Shown piece after piece: positions 8,085-17,596 of a stretch of 64,000 nucleotides of DNA. A model generated the notes under the pieces. That model had not been told where the DNA came from, searched no databases, and was given only the letters and a program-made list of their open reading frames with translations. A program made the translations under genes and the position numbers. Source of the stretch: CAXBCP01 sp963974055 (GTDB lineage: Bacteria; Pseudomonadota; Alphaproteobacteria; MPNO01; UBA830); contig CAXBCP010000006.1 of assembly GCA_963974055.1 (NCBI GenBank), positions 109,035-173,034 of the forward strand, read 5' to 3'. Each line of letters begins with the position of its first letter. The first letter of the stretch is position 1.

Positions 8085-8146
8085 TAGTCTGAGCTGGTTC
8101 CGCCTATAATTGGTTGGTCGCGAGACTGACGGTGAAAGAGAGATTT

Positions 8147-9544
8147 ATGCAGGTTACAGAAACCAGTAGTGAAGGTTTGCGGCGCGAATATTCGATCGTC
8201 GTTCCCAAGGAAGATATCGACGGGCGCATGAATGCGCGGCTGATCGAGGTCGGCGGCACGGTAAGCGTGCCCGGTTTCCGTCCCGGAAAGGTGCCGATGC
8301 CGGTGCTGAAGCAGCGTTACGGTCAGGCCGTGCGGGGCGAAATCCTGGAACAGACCATTCAGGAAACGATTCAGCAGGCGATGGAGGAAAAAGACCTCCG
8401 TCCCGCCATGGAGCCCAAAATCGACCTCGTCACCTTCGAGGACGGCGTGGACCTGGAATACAAGCTGACCGTGGAAGTTATCCCGGAGATCGACCCGATC
8501 GATTTCGGCACGATCGAACTGGAACGCCTGACGGTTGAAATCCCCGACGACGACGTCGAGCAGTCGATTACCCGCCTCGCGGAGCAGCAGAAGACCTTTG
8601 CCGCCGAAGACGGGCGCGCTGCGGCGAGCGGCGACCAGGTCGTCATGAATTTCGTCGGCAAGATCGACGGCGAGGCGTTCGACGGCGGATCGGCTGACGG
8701 CATGGAACTCGAACTCGGCAGCGGCCGGTTCATTCCGGGCTTCGAAGACCAGCTGATCGGGGCCAAGGCCGGCGACAAGAAAGAGGTCAACGTCAAGTTC
8801 CCGGACGATTATCAGGCGGAAAACCTGAAATCGAAGGAAGCCTCGTTCGATGTCGAGATTACCGAGGTGAAAACCCCCGCGGCGGTTGAAATCAACGAGG
8901 AATTCGCGACCTCTATGGGTGCCGAAAACCTCGATGCCCTGAAGTCCATGGTGCGCGACCAGATCGGCAACGAATATACGCAGGTTTCCCGCGGCCGGCT
9001 GAAGCGCGACCTGCTCGACCAGCTCGCCGAGCAGGCCGAATTCGAAGTGCCCCCCAGCATGCTCGACGAAGAATTCGAGAGCATCTGGAAGCAGCTCCAG
9101 GAAGCCAAGGAAAACGATCGTCTGGACGATGACGACAAGGGCAAGTCGGACGATGAACTGCGCGAACGCTACCGCGAGATCGCGGCCCGCCGCATCCGGC
9201 TGGGTCTGCTGTTGTCGGAAATCGGGCGGTCGAACAATATTACCGTCAGCCAGGACGACCTGAACCGCGCAATGGCCGAACAGGCTCAGCGTTTTCCGGG
9301 ACAGGAAGCGATGGTAATGCAGTATTATCAGGAAAATCAGCAGGCGATGCAGGAACTGCAGGCGCCGATCTTCGAAGAGAAGATTATCGATTACATCCTG
9401 GAACTGGCGAAAGTTACCGAACGCAAGGTGACGACGGAAGAACTTCTGGCCGACCCGGAGGGCGACGCCGCGGCAGACAAGAAGGGCAAGACGAAAAAGG
9501 CCAAGAAGAAAAAGGCCGCTAAAGCCAAGGCCAAGGGAAAATAG
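8147..9544 (+). CDS. tig: Trigger factor, ribosome-associated chaperone and prolyl isomerase
   Basis: 465 aa from ATG 8147 (MQVTETSSEGLRREYSIVV), with AAAGAGAGA upstream; an earlier in-frame start at 8114 would add 11 non-homologous residues. The ribosome-docking signature appears as PGFRPGKVPMPVLKQRYG. The FKBP-like PPIase domain follows (GDQVVMNFVGKIDGEAFDGG, then GSGRFIPGFEDQLIG), and then the helical chaperone arms. The last ~30 residues are an unusually Lys/Ala-rich tail (KKGKTKKAKKKKAAKAKAKGK). It is the first gene of the tig-clpP-clpX-lon-hup block. The protein binds nascent chains at the ribosomal exit. Confidence 0.97.
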   Translation: MQVTETSSEGLRREYSIVVPKEDIDGRMNARLIEVGGTVSVPGFRPGKVPMPVLKQRYGQAVRGEILEQTIQETIQQAMEEKDLRPAMEPKIDLVTFEDGVDLEYKLTVEVIPEIDPIDFGTIELERLTVEIPDDDVEQSITRLAEQQKTFAAEDGRAAASGDQVVMNFVGKIDGEAFDGGSADGMELELGSGRFIPGFEDQLIGAKAGDKKEVNVKFPDDYQAENLKSKEASFDVEITEVKTPAAVEINEEFATSMGAENLDALKSMVRDQIGNEYTQVSRGRLKRDLLDQLAEQAEFEVPPSMLDEEFESIWKQLQEAKENDRLDDDDKGKSDDELRERYREIAARRIRLGLLLSEIGRSNNITVSQDDLNRAMAEQAQRFPGQEAMVMQYYQENQQAMQELQAPIFEEKIIDYILELAKVTERKVTTEELLADPEGDAAADKKGKTKKAKKKKAAKAKAKGK

Positions 9545-9629
9545 GCTGACGAGGTCGGGATGACGACCTGAAGGTTGAAACCGGCGGCATCGGTATTACC
9601 GGTTCCGTCACAACATCGCTGGAGATCTA

Positions 9630-10286
9630 ATGTACCTCGGCAACGACGACACCCGCATGAATAGCCTCGTACCGATGGTGGTCGAACAGACCAACCGGGG
9701 CGAACGCGCCTACGATATCTATTCGCGTCTCCTGAAAGAGCGCATTATTTTTCTGGTCGGCCCGGTCGAAGACCATGTTTCGAGCCTGATCTGCGCCCAG
9801 CTTCTCTTCCTGGAATCGGAAAACCCGACCAAGGACATCTCGTTCTATATCAATTCGCCCGGCGGTCTGGTGACGGCGGGGCTCGCGATCTACGACACCA
9901 TGCAGTACATCCGGCCTGACGTTTCGACCGTCTGCATCGGCCAGGCGGCCTCGATGGGGTCGTTGCTGATGGCGGCCGGCGCCGCCGGCAAACGGTATTC
10001 GCTGCCGAATTCCCGAATCATGGTCCACCAGCCGTCCGGCGGTTTTTCGGGACAGGCGACGGATATCGAGATTCACGCCAAGGAAATTCTTTCTCTGCGG
10101 TCGCGCCTCAACGATATTTACGTGAAACATACCGGCCAGAAGATCGATGCGATCGAGGAAGCTATGGAACGCGATCGCTTTCTTGCGCCGGAAGACGCCA
10201 AGAAATTCGGTATAATCGATGAGGTTGTTAACGAACGGCCCGTCCCGTCGGATGCCGATAGCAGCGGCACCGATAAGAAGGATTGA
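9630..10286 (+). CDS. clpP: ATP-dependent Clp protease proteolytic subunit ClpP
   Basis: 218 aa, ATG preceded by GGAGA. The Ser protease triad is visible: Ser108 in GQAASMGS, His133 in MVHQPSGG and Asp182 in ERDRFLAPEDA. It forms the tetradecameric peptidase chamber that works with ClpX or ClpA. In alphaproteobacteria with a CtrA cell cycle, ClpXP degrades CtrA. The length is normal for the alphaproteobacterial housekeeping copy, with a slightly extended polar C-terminus. It is followed by a 210-base spacer before clpX rather than a tight overlap. Confidence 0.98.
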   Translation: MYLGNDDTRMNSLVPMVVEQTNRGERAYDIYSRLLKERIIFLVGPVEDHVSSLICAQLLFLESENPTKDISFYINSPGGLVTAGLAIYDTMQYIRPDVSTVCIGQAASMGSLLMAAGAAGKRYSLPNSRIMVHQPSGGFSGQATDIEIHAKEILSLRSRLNDIYVKHTGQKIDAIEEAMERDRFLAPEDAKKFGIIDEVVNERPVPSDADSSGTDKKD

Positions 10287-10305
10287 ACGGATTCGTTACC
10301 TTTCG

Positions 10306-10320
10306 TTAACGCATTGTTGA
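10306..10320. promoter_or_regulatory. Near-match CtrA box upstream of clpX
   Basis: TTAACGCATTGTTGA is TTAA-N7-TTGA, one base off the CtrA consensus TTAA-N7-TTAA. It lies in the clpP-clpX spacer, about 50 bases before a small ORF and 177 bases before clpX. Confidence 0.3.
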
Positions 10321-10368
10321 GGTCTACGGACGCACAATGCCTCTATACGGGAGAGATTCGCGAACTAT

Positions 10369-10500
10369 ATGAGTAATTCCGGAATGCGCCTTCAGAACAG
10401 GGATTCCCGCCGTCTTCCGCCGCAGGTTTGCGGATGGACGCTGGCGGCAGCCTTGTTTAACATGCGCAGGCACCACCTAGGTTTTCAGGGGTATCAATGA
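10369..10500 (+). CDS. Possible 43-codon leader ORF overlapping the clpX start
   Basis: An ATG at 10369 opens an uninterrupted 43-codon frame whose TGA overlaps the clpX ATG (ATGA). The peptide begins MSNSGMRLQNRDSRRLP and is Arg-rich with one Cys. A purine-rich GGGAGAGA lies 12-14 bases upstream, rather far for a ribosome site. The ATGA overlap is the arrangement of translational coupling, but a 43-codon open frame in GC-rich DNA can arise by chance. No family is recognised. Confidence 0.25.
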   Translation: MSNSGMRLQNRDSRRLPPQVCGWTLAAALFNMRRHHLGFQGYQ

Positions 10501-11762
10501 GCAAGTCCGTCAGCGGCGACTCGAAAAACGTTCTCTACTGTTCATTCTGCGGAAAGAGCCAGCACGAGGTCAGGAAACTGATCGCGGGTCCGACCGTCTT
10601 CATCTGCGATGAATGCGTCGAACTGTGCATGGACATTATCCGTGAAGAACACAAAACCACGCTCGTCAAATCGCGCGAAGGGGTTCCGACGCCGAAGGAA
10701 ATCTGCGGCGTGCTGGACGATTACGTGATCGGTCAGTCGCATGCGAAACGCGTGCTGTCGGTGGCCGTGCACAATCATTACAAGCGGCTGTCCGCGGGAC
10801 AGAAAAGCAGCGACGTCGAGATCGCGAAGTCGAATATTATCCTGATCGGGCCGACCGGTTGCGGCAAGACGTTGCTGGCGCAGACCCTGGCGCGCATCCT
10901 TGACGTGCCGTTCACGATGGCGGACGCCACAACGCTCACCGAAGCCGGCTATGTCGGCGAGGATGTCGAGAACATCATCCTCAAGCTTCTGCAATCCGCA
11001 GATTACAACGTCGAACGCGCCCAGCGCGGCATCGTCTATATCGACGAGGTCGATAAAATTTCGCGGAAATCGGACAACCCGTCGATCACCCGCGACGTGT
11101 CGGGCGAGGGCGTGCAGCAGGCGCTGCTGAAGATCATGGAAGGTACGGTCGCTTCCGTGCCGCCGCAGGGCGGGCGTAAGCATCCCCAGCAGGAATTCCT
11201 GCAGGTCGATACGACCAATATCCTGTTCGTGTGCGGCGGCGCATTTGCCGGCCTGGACAAGATCATCGGCGACCGGGGGCAGGACACGAGCATCGGTTTC
11301 GGTGCGGATGTGCGGGGGCCGGACGATCGCACGACGGGCGATATCCTGCGCGGGGTCGAACCCGAAGATCTGCTGCGGTTCGGTCTGATCCCCGAATTCG
11401 TCGGCCGTTTGCCGATCCTGGCGACCCTCGAAGACCTGGATGAATCGGCGCTGGTCGAAATCCTCACCCAGCCCAAAAACGCGTTGATCAAACAGTACGG
11501 CCGCCTGTTCGAAATGGAAGACGTTAAGCTGACGTTCAGTGACGATGCGCTACACTCCATCGCGAAGAAGGGTATCAAGCGAAAGACCGGTGCCCGGGGC
11601 CTGCGGTCCATCCTGGAGAGCATCCTGCTCGAAACGATGTATGAATTGCCGAGCCTCGAAGGCGTCGAGGAGATTGCGATCAATGCCGAAGTCGTCGAAG
11701 GACGCGCCCAGCCGCTCTACATTTACGCGGACACGCGTGAGGAAAGCGGCACCACAGCCTGA
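10497..11762 (+). CDS. clpX: ATP-dependent Clp protease ATP-binding subunit ClpX
   Basis: 421 aa, with AGGGG upstream of ATG. The N-terminal C4 zinc-binding domain (CSFCGKSQ, CDECVELC) binds adaptors and substrates. The AAA+ core has Walker A GPTGCGKT, Walker B IVYIDEVDKI, GYVGEDVENII (pore-loop region) and the C-terminal KRKTGARGLRSI sensor-2 segment. It unfolds tagged proteins and feeds them to ClpP. A CtrA-like near-box and a small ORF lie in its leader. Normal length, no lesions. Confidence 0.98.
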   Translation: MSKSVSGDSKNVLYCSFCGKSQHEVRKLIAGPTVFICDECVELCMDIIREEHKTTLVKSREGVPTPKEICGVLDDYVIGQSHAKRVLSVAVHNHYKRLSAGQKSSDVEIAKSNIILIGPTGCGKTLLAQTLARILDVPFTMADATTLTEAGYVGEDVENIILKLLQSADYNVERAQRGIVYIDEVDKISRKSDNPSITRDVSGEGVQQALLKIMEGTVASVPPQGGRKHPQQEFLQVDTTNILFVCGGAFAGLDKIIGDRGQDTSIGFGADVRGPDDRTTGDILRGVEPEDLLRFGLIPEFVGRLPILATLEDLDESALVEILTQPKNALIKQYGRLFEMEDVKLTFSDDALHSIAKKGIKRKTGARGLRSILESILLETMYELPSLEGVEEIAINAEVVEGRAQPLYIYADTREESGTTA

Positions 11763-11772
11763 CTCGCATGCG

Positions 11773-11800
11773 CTTGATTTAGCGAAGCAGCGAGCCATCT
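11773..11800 (+). promoter_or_regulatory. Candidate heat-shock (RpoH) promoter for lon
   Basis: CTTG (11773-11776), 18 bases, then CCATCT (11795-11800). This resembles the alphaproteobacterial RpoH pattern (CTTG, 17-18 bases, CYTATNT). It lies 62 bases upstream of lon, a known heat-shock gene in many proteobacteria. The -10 half is imperfect. Confidence 0.35.
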
Positions 11801-11861
11801 TAAGTCTAGAGGCGGCGCGCCGTCTTGCGTCAGCCATATAGCGTAGACAGGAACAAAAAGT

Positions 11862-14279
<2,418 letters not shown>

Positions 14280-14303
14280 CCGGGAATAAATTTCCGATTT
14301 TGG

Positions 14304-14337
14304 CGGCCTTCGCAGAAATGCGAAGGCCGTTTTTTTT
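14304..14337 (+). terminator. Rho-independent terminator after lon
   Basis: An 11-bp perfect stem (CGGCCTTCGCA / TGCGAAGGCCG) around the tetraloop GAAA, followed by eight T. This is a textbook intrinsic terminator. Confidence 0.93.
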
Positions 14338-14445
14338 ATTCAAACCCCGGGGCGGGAACGGCTCTCTTCGGGCGAGAGTCGAATCGATTCGGGCGATTCT
14401 TTCACGAAAACACCCAAAAATGGCGGAAATCTGCGGTTTTCTTGA

Positions 14446-14475
14446 TTGACGCGCCTGAAAATCCGTCATTAAACT
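14446..14475 (+). promoter_or_regulatory. Sigma-70-type promoter for hup
   Basis: TTGACG (14446-14451), 18 bases, then TAAACT (14470-14475), about 90 bases upstream of the HU start. A nonamer TTAGCACTC overlaps its 3' end but lacks the second arm of a CIRCE element. Confidence 0.45.
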
Positions 14476-14563
14476 TAGCACTCGCACCGGGCGTTCTGTC
14501 GTGACCCGGTGTCCGACGACCAGCGACAGTTTAATGCGGTTTCATGAATTGAAAGGGCGTGTC

Positions 14564-14836
14564 GTGAACAAGAATGATCTCGTGGCTGCCGTGGCCGATA
14601 GTTCTGATCTCTCCAAGGCTGATGCAGCGAAAGCTGTGGATGCGGTGTTCGATTCGATCACCGGATCGCTCAAAAGCGGTGGAGAAGTTCGACTGGTTGG
14701 CTTCGGAACTTTTAGCGTTGCTAACCGGAAGGCCTCTACGGGCCGTAACCCGCGGACTGGTGAATCGATCCAGATCCCGGCTTCCAAACAGCCGAAGTTC
14801 AAAGCGGGCAAAGGGCTCAAGGACGCTGTCAACTGA
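14564..14836 (+). CDS. hup: DNA-binding protein HU
   Basis: 90 aa from GTG 14564 (MNKNDLVAAVADSSDLSKADAA), with GAAAGGG 7 bases upstream. Longer in-frame ATG starts exist at 14534 and further up, but HU proteins begin exactly at this NKxDL. The beta-arm signature is VRLVGFGTFSVANRKASTGRNP, followed by PASKQPKFKAGKGLKDAVN. It is a small dimeric nucleoid protein that bends DNA without sequence preference. It sits immediately after lon and ends with its own terminator. Confidence 0.96.
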   Translation: MNKNDLVAAVADSSDLSKADAAKAVDAVFDSITGSLKSGGEVRLVGFGTFSVANRKASTGRNPRTGESIQIPASKQPKFKAGKGLKDAVN

Positions 14837-14863
14837 GACAGCGGTTCTTCCGAACCTGATTGC

Positions 14864-14898
14864 GAACCGGCTGCCTTTGTGCAGCCGGTTCCGTTTTT
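14864..14898 (+). terminator. Rho-independent terminator after hup
   Basis: An 11-bp stem GAACCGGCTGC / GCAGCCGGTTC with loop CTTTGT, followed by CG and five T. Confidence 0.9.
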
Positions 14899-14966
14899 GG
14901 GGTATCGTGTTTCAGGGGTATCGTTAGGTATTCTGCTGCCGGAAAAATCTGCTATACAGAATTCGT

Positions 14967-15042
14967 GGGCGGTTAGCTCAGCTGGTAGAGCGTCGCGTTT
15001 ACATCGCGAATGTCGGCGGTTCGAACCCGTCACCGCCCACCA
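14967..15042 (+). tRNA. tRNA-Val (anticodon UAC)
   Basis: The acceptor GGGCGGT pairs with ACCGCCC (15032-15038), followed by A and encoded CCA. The anticodon stem TCGCG/CGCGA encloses TTTACAT, giving TAC. The T arm is GGCGGTTCGAACCCGTC. Length 76 nt. A TATACA hexamer eight bases upstream is a likely -10. Confidence 0.97.
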
Positions 15043-15207
15043 AATATCGGGACAGGCATAGCGCATCTGTAAATACCCTGGCCGCCGGTTTCTGCGTTCA
15101 GCGGCCGTTCATCTGACTTCAGGTAGATTTATCATCGGCGGCACGTTCGATAGCGCGCCGATTAAGGTTTAATGCAGCAGGTCTGCGAAAACGGGTAGGG
15201 GGAAAAT

Positions 15208-15720
15208 ATGTCCAGAGGCGAGATTAAAAGACGGTCATTCGTCGGCGGTGCAGCGGCTTCGGCCGGTATCGTTGCGGCCGGCATGTTTGCCGGACGTGCC
15301 GTTGCCCAGACCTCCAATGCCGCGGCGGAGGCGACCGCCAAGAAAAAGGCGGCAGAGGCCCAGGCAAAGGCCAAAGGCGCTCAGGCCGCGAGCCGGAAAA
15401 AAGCGGCGGAAATCGCCTCGAAGAAAAAGAGCGCAGCTGTTCAACTGAAAAGGGCCCAGGTTCTGCGCAACAAAGCCGCCGCCGCCGAGGCGCGTGCGAA
15501 GAAGGCGAATGTTGCGTCGACCCGTCGGCTTCAGGCGGCGGAAAAACGTCTGGATATCGCGAAAAAACGTTACCAGGCCGTATTCAAGTCGGACGGGAAT
15601 GCCGTGAAACCGGCGCCCGGTACGCCTGCAACGCCGGCGGATAAAAAGAAAGCCGCCGAAGCGGCTGCCAAGAAGCGGAGCCAGGAAGCGCGCGCCAAGG
15701 CGGCAGCGAAAAAGGGTTGA
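15208..15720 (+). CDS. Tat-exported Lys/Ala-rich coiled-coil protein (unknown function)
   Basis: 170 aa, with a purine-rich GGTAGGGGG about 8-14 bases upstream. Residues 1-34 form a twin-arginine signal (KRRSFVGG, hydrophobic core, GRAVAQ cleavage site). The mature part is low-complexity, rich in Ala and Lys/Arg, with a long helical or coiled-coil stretch (AEARAKKANVASTRRLQAAE, then KRLDIAKKRYQAVF). A short Pro-rich linker follows (KPAPGTPATPAD), then a second Ala/Lys block to the end. Tat use implies export in a folded or complexed state, odd for so simple a chain. The protein is very basic and could bind polyanions or serve as a modification substrate. It converges tail-to-tail, 23 bases away, on the dioxygenase/ATP-grasp gene. 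Family not recognised. Confidence 0.75.
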   Translation: MSRGEIKRRSFVGGAAASAGIVAAGMFAGRAVAQTSNAAAEATAKKKAAEAQAKAKGAQAASRKKAAEIASKKKSAAVQLKRAQVLRNKAAAAEARAKKANVASTRRLQAAEKRLDIAKKRYQAVFKSDGNAVKPAPGTPATPADKKKAAEAAAKKRSQEARAKAAAKKG

Positions 15721-15743
15721 TACCCGTTTCCGTTTAACCGCCG

Positions 15744-17231
15744 CTACCGCGCCCGGCGCCGTTTGCGAACAGGCGTCGTTTTGACCTTCGAAAGAAGGTA
15801 ATCGATCATGGCGCCGGAAATGTCGGTGCCCGTCAGCAATTCCTGGTCCGCGAAATAGCAGGGAGAGTTGAATTCGGTCATCACGAGCCTGCCGTCTTCC
15901 GCCACCAGGATATCGGCACCGCCGAATTCCAGCCGTAACGCAGCCGCCGCCCGGATGGCCATTGACATGGCCTCGTCCGATGCGTCGACCGCCCCGAGTT
16001 CCTGCGATTCATATGTATTCGTCCTGAACTCGTCGGGTCCCGCTGCCCGCGCCTCGCTGTCCACCACCTTGTCGCCCACCACGACCAGGCGGTAGGCCAC
16101 CTGGTGGGGGATGAATTCCATCAGAATTGCGCCACCGGCCACGTGGTCGGCGATTGAAAAGAGCGACGGCAGGGAATCGGCGCGGATGACGCCGCGTCCG
16201 CCTTCGCCGCCCGGTACCTTCACGATGACGGGAAATCCGCCGAGATGCTCGACAGCGGCGGCCAGCGCATCGCGGTCGGTGGTCATCGACTGGATCGTGC
16301 GCGGAACGCCGATACCGGCCCGGCTGAGCGCCGAGAACTGGTCGACACAGATAAACCAGGGCTCGGGCGTGCACGACGCAATCCCGGGGTGCCAGAGGGC
16401 GTTCTCCAGCCGTTCCGACGCCATGTCGATCGCCGAGCGGTAGAGCAGGTCGCCGGTTTGCGGGCGTTCTCCGGCGGCATGCGAGAACGTTGTGGCATCG
16501 AGTTCGATATATTCGATCCGGCGGGCGGCGCAGGCCGCTTCCAGGGTTTCGTTGGTTCCTTCGATTTCTGCGGACGTAATGTTGAAAAAACGGCTTTTCG
16601 ACCGCCGGCGTCTGGTGCGGCGGGCGATTCCCCTGCCGCTGCCCGGGTCGCTGCCGGCTTCGTTTGTGCCGGCATAGACGAACCAGGTCAGGGTTGTCTT
16701 CGTACCGGCATGCACGTTTTCGCCGAAATGTTCGGAAAGATAGTCGCGCCGGCCGTCCGGCTGGTGGTTGAACCAGTAGACCAGGCGGGCTTTCTTCGGC
16801 CGGGCTTTGACGGGCTTGGGCGATGCCTGGGGAAATACTGTGCGCCCGCCGGCCCTGGGCGATTCGAGGATGAGCATGGCGGTGGCGACAAGGGCCTTTC
16901 CGTCGAGGCGGAAATGGTCGCAATGGGGGGGATGTCCCTCGCCGACGCCGTACTTCCGGTATCGGAATGTATCGCCCGCGATATTTGCGATACCGAGCGC
17001 GTCGTTCAGCCGGTCCGCGAGGTCGGTGAAGACAGGCGCTGCGTCGATCGGTATTTCGCAGGATGCGCCCGTTTCATCGTGCTGGAGGGCGAGTTCCTGC
17101 GCCTGCATCCAGTCGGGATGGTCGATGAATTGCAGAATTGTGCGAATTTCGGCATTGGTTGCGAATCCGTCGCACTGGAAGACGCGCGGCGTTTCGGAAA
17201 CCGGGTCGAATATGAATTTTGATTTTGGCAT
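15744..17231 (-). CDS. 2OG-Fe(II) prolyl-4-hydroxylase-like domain fused to RimK-type ATP-grasp
   Basis: About 495 aa from ATG 17231; an in-frame GTG at 17267 would add 12 residues and neither has a good ribosome site. Residues ~70-190 are a P4H-type double-stranded beta-helix: iron ligands in HPPHCDHF (H-x-D) and a distal His in LSEHFGENVHAGTK, with the 2-oxoglutarate Lys ten residues after that His, the spacing seen in prolyl hydroxylases. Residues ~215-300 resemble the pre-ATP-grasp domain of RimK-like ligases (GDLLYRSAIDMAS). Residues ~305-485 are ATP-grasp: GGFPVIVKVPGGEGGRGV, ILMEFIP and ADILVAEDGRLVMTEFNSP (metal-binding E-x-N). The enzyme could hydroxylate and ATP-dependently ligate an amino acid to a peptide or protein. 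Its substrate is unknown; the adjacent Tat-exported protein is a candidate. Confidence 0.85.
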   Translation of the reverse strand: MPKSKFIFDPVSETPRVFQCDGFATNAEIRTILQFIDHPDWMQAQELALQHDETGASCEIPIDAAPVFTDLADRLNDALGIANIAGDTFRYRKYGVGEGHPPHCDHFRLDGKALVATAMLILESPRAGGRTVFPQASPKPVKARPKKARLVYWFNHQPDGRRDYLSEHFGENVHAGTKTTLTWFVYAGTNEAGSDPGSGRGIARRTRRRRSKSRFFNITSAEIEGTNETLEAACAARRIEYIELDATTFSHAAGERPQTGDLLYRSAIDMASERLENALWHPGIASCTPEPWFICVDQFSALSRAGIGVPRTIQSMTTDRDALAAAVEHLGGFPVIVKVPGGEGGRGVIRADSLPSLFSIADHVAGGAILMEFIPHQVAYRLVVVGDKVVDSEARAAGPDEFRTNTYESQELGAVDASDEAMSMAIRAAAALRLEFGGADILVAEDGRLVMTEFNSPCYFADQELLTGTDISGAMIDYLLSKVKTTPVRKRRRAR

Positions 17232-17303
17232 CGGGAATTTGTAAGCTATTTGGCGTCTTTTCGACACCAGCGGATATTTCGTCGCTTTCCGGGCAAACCG
17301 TTG

Positions 17304-17331
17304 TTGACGCCATGCCCTCGCTGCATTACAT
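17304..17331 (+). promoter_or_regulatory. Sigma-70-type promoter for tRNA-Asp
   Basis: TTGACG (17304-17309), 16 bases, then TTACAT (17326-17331), 27 bases before the mature tRNA. This would give a short 5' leader. Confidence 0.4.
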
Positions 17332-17358
17332 CATTCCGCCTCGCGAAAGTGAGAACGC

Positions 17359-17435
17359 GGGGGTGTAGCTCAGCTGGTTAGAGCGCTGGCCTGTCACGCC
17401 AGAGGCCGCGGGTTCGAGTCCCGTCACTCCCGCCA
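17359..17435 (+). tRNA. tRNA-Asp (anticodon GUC)
   Basis: The acceptor GGGGGTG pairs with CACTCCC (one G-U), followed by G and encoded CCA. The anticodon stem CTGGC/GCCAG surrounds CTGTCAC, giving GTC. The T arm is GCGGGTTCGAGTCCCGT. Length 77 nt. A short T run follows directly. Confidence 0.97.
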
Positions 17436-17596
17436 CTTTTTCCTCAAAATTCATTTCCTTTGCTGTTTGCGGCCCCGGTTCGCAATCGGTGTGGATTTAT
17501 GCCCGTGACGGCGTGACTTTGTTCCGGCAGTTCCGCTAAACTGCTTCGGATACTAATCAATTCGCCGTAAGGCGAAGCACACGGGGAGGGGTCTAT

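Noticed and set aside
9545..9629. Attenuator hairpins between tig and clpP (AGGTCG/CGACCT and ACCGG repeats)
   Set aside because: The stems are short (six bases) with no T run and no alternative pairing convincing enough to call regulation.
14475..14483. TTAGCACTC, the left arm of a CIRCE heat-shock operator, upstream of hup
   Set aside because: The second arm (GAGTGCTAA) is absent at the required nine-base spacing, where the sequence reads GTTCTGTCG. A single nonamer is not enough for an HrcA site.
15039..17435. Integrative element between tRNA-Val and tRNA-Asp
   Set aside because: No integrase, no repeated tRNA 3' segment and no insertion-sequence ends were found. Only the unusual gene content remains as evidence.
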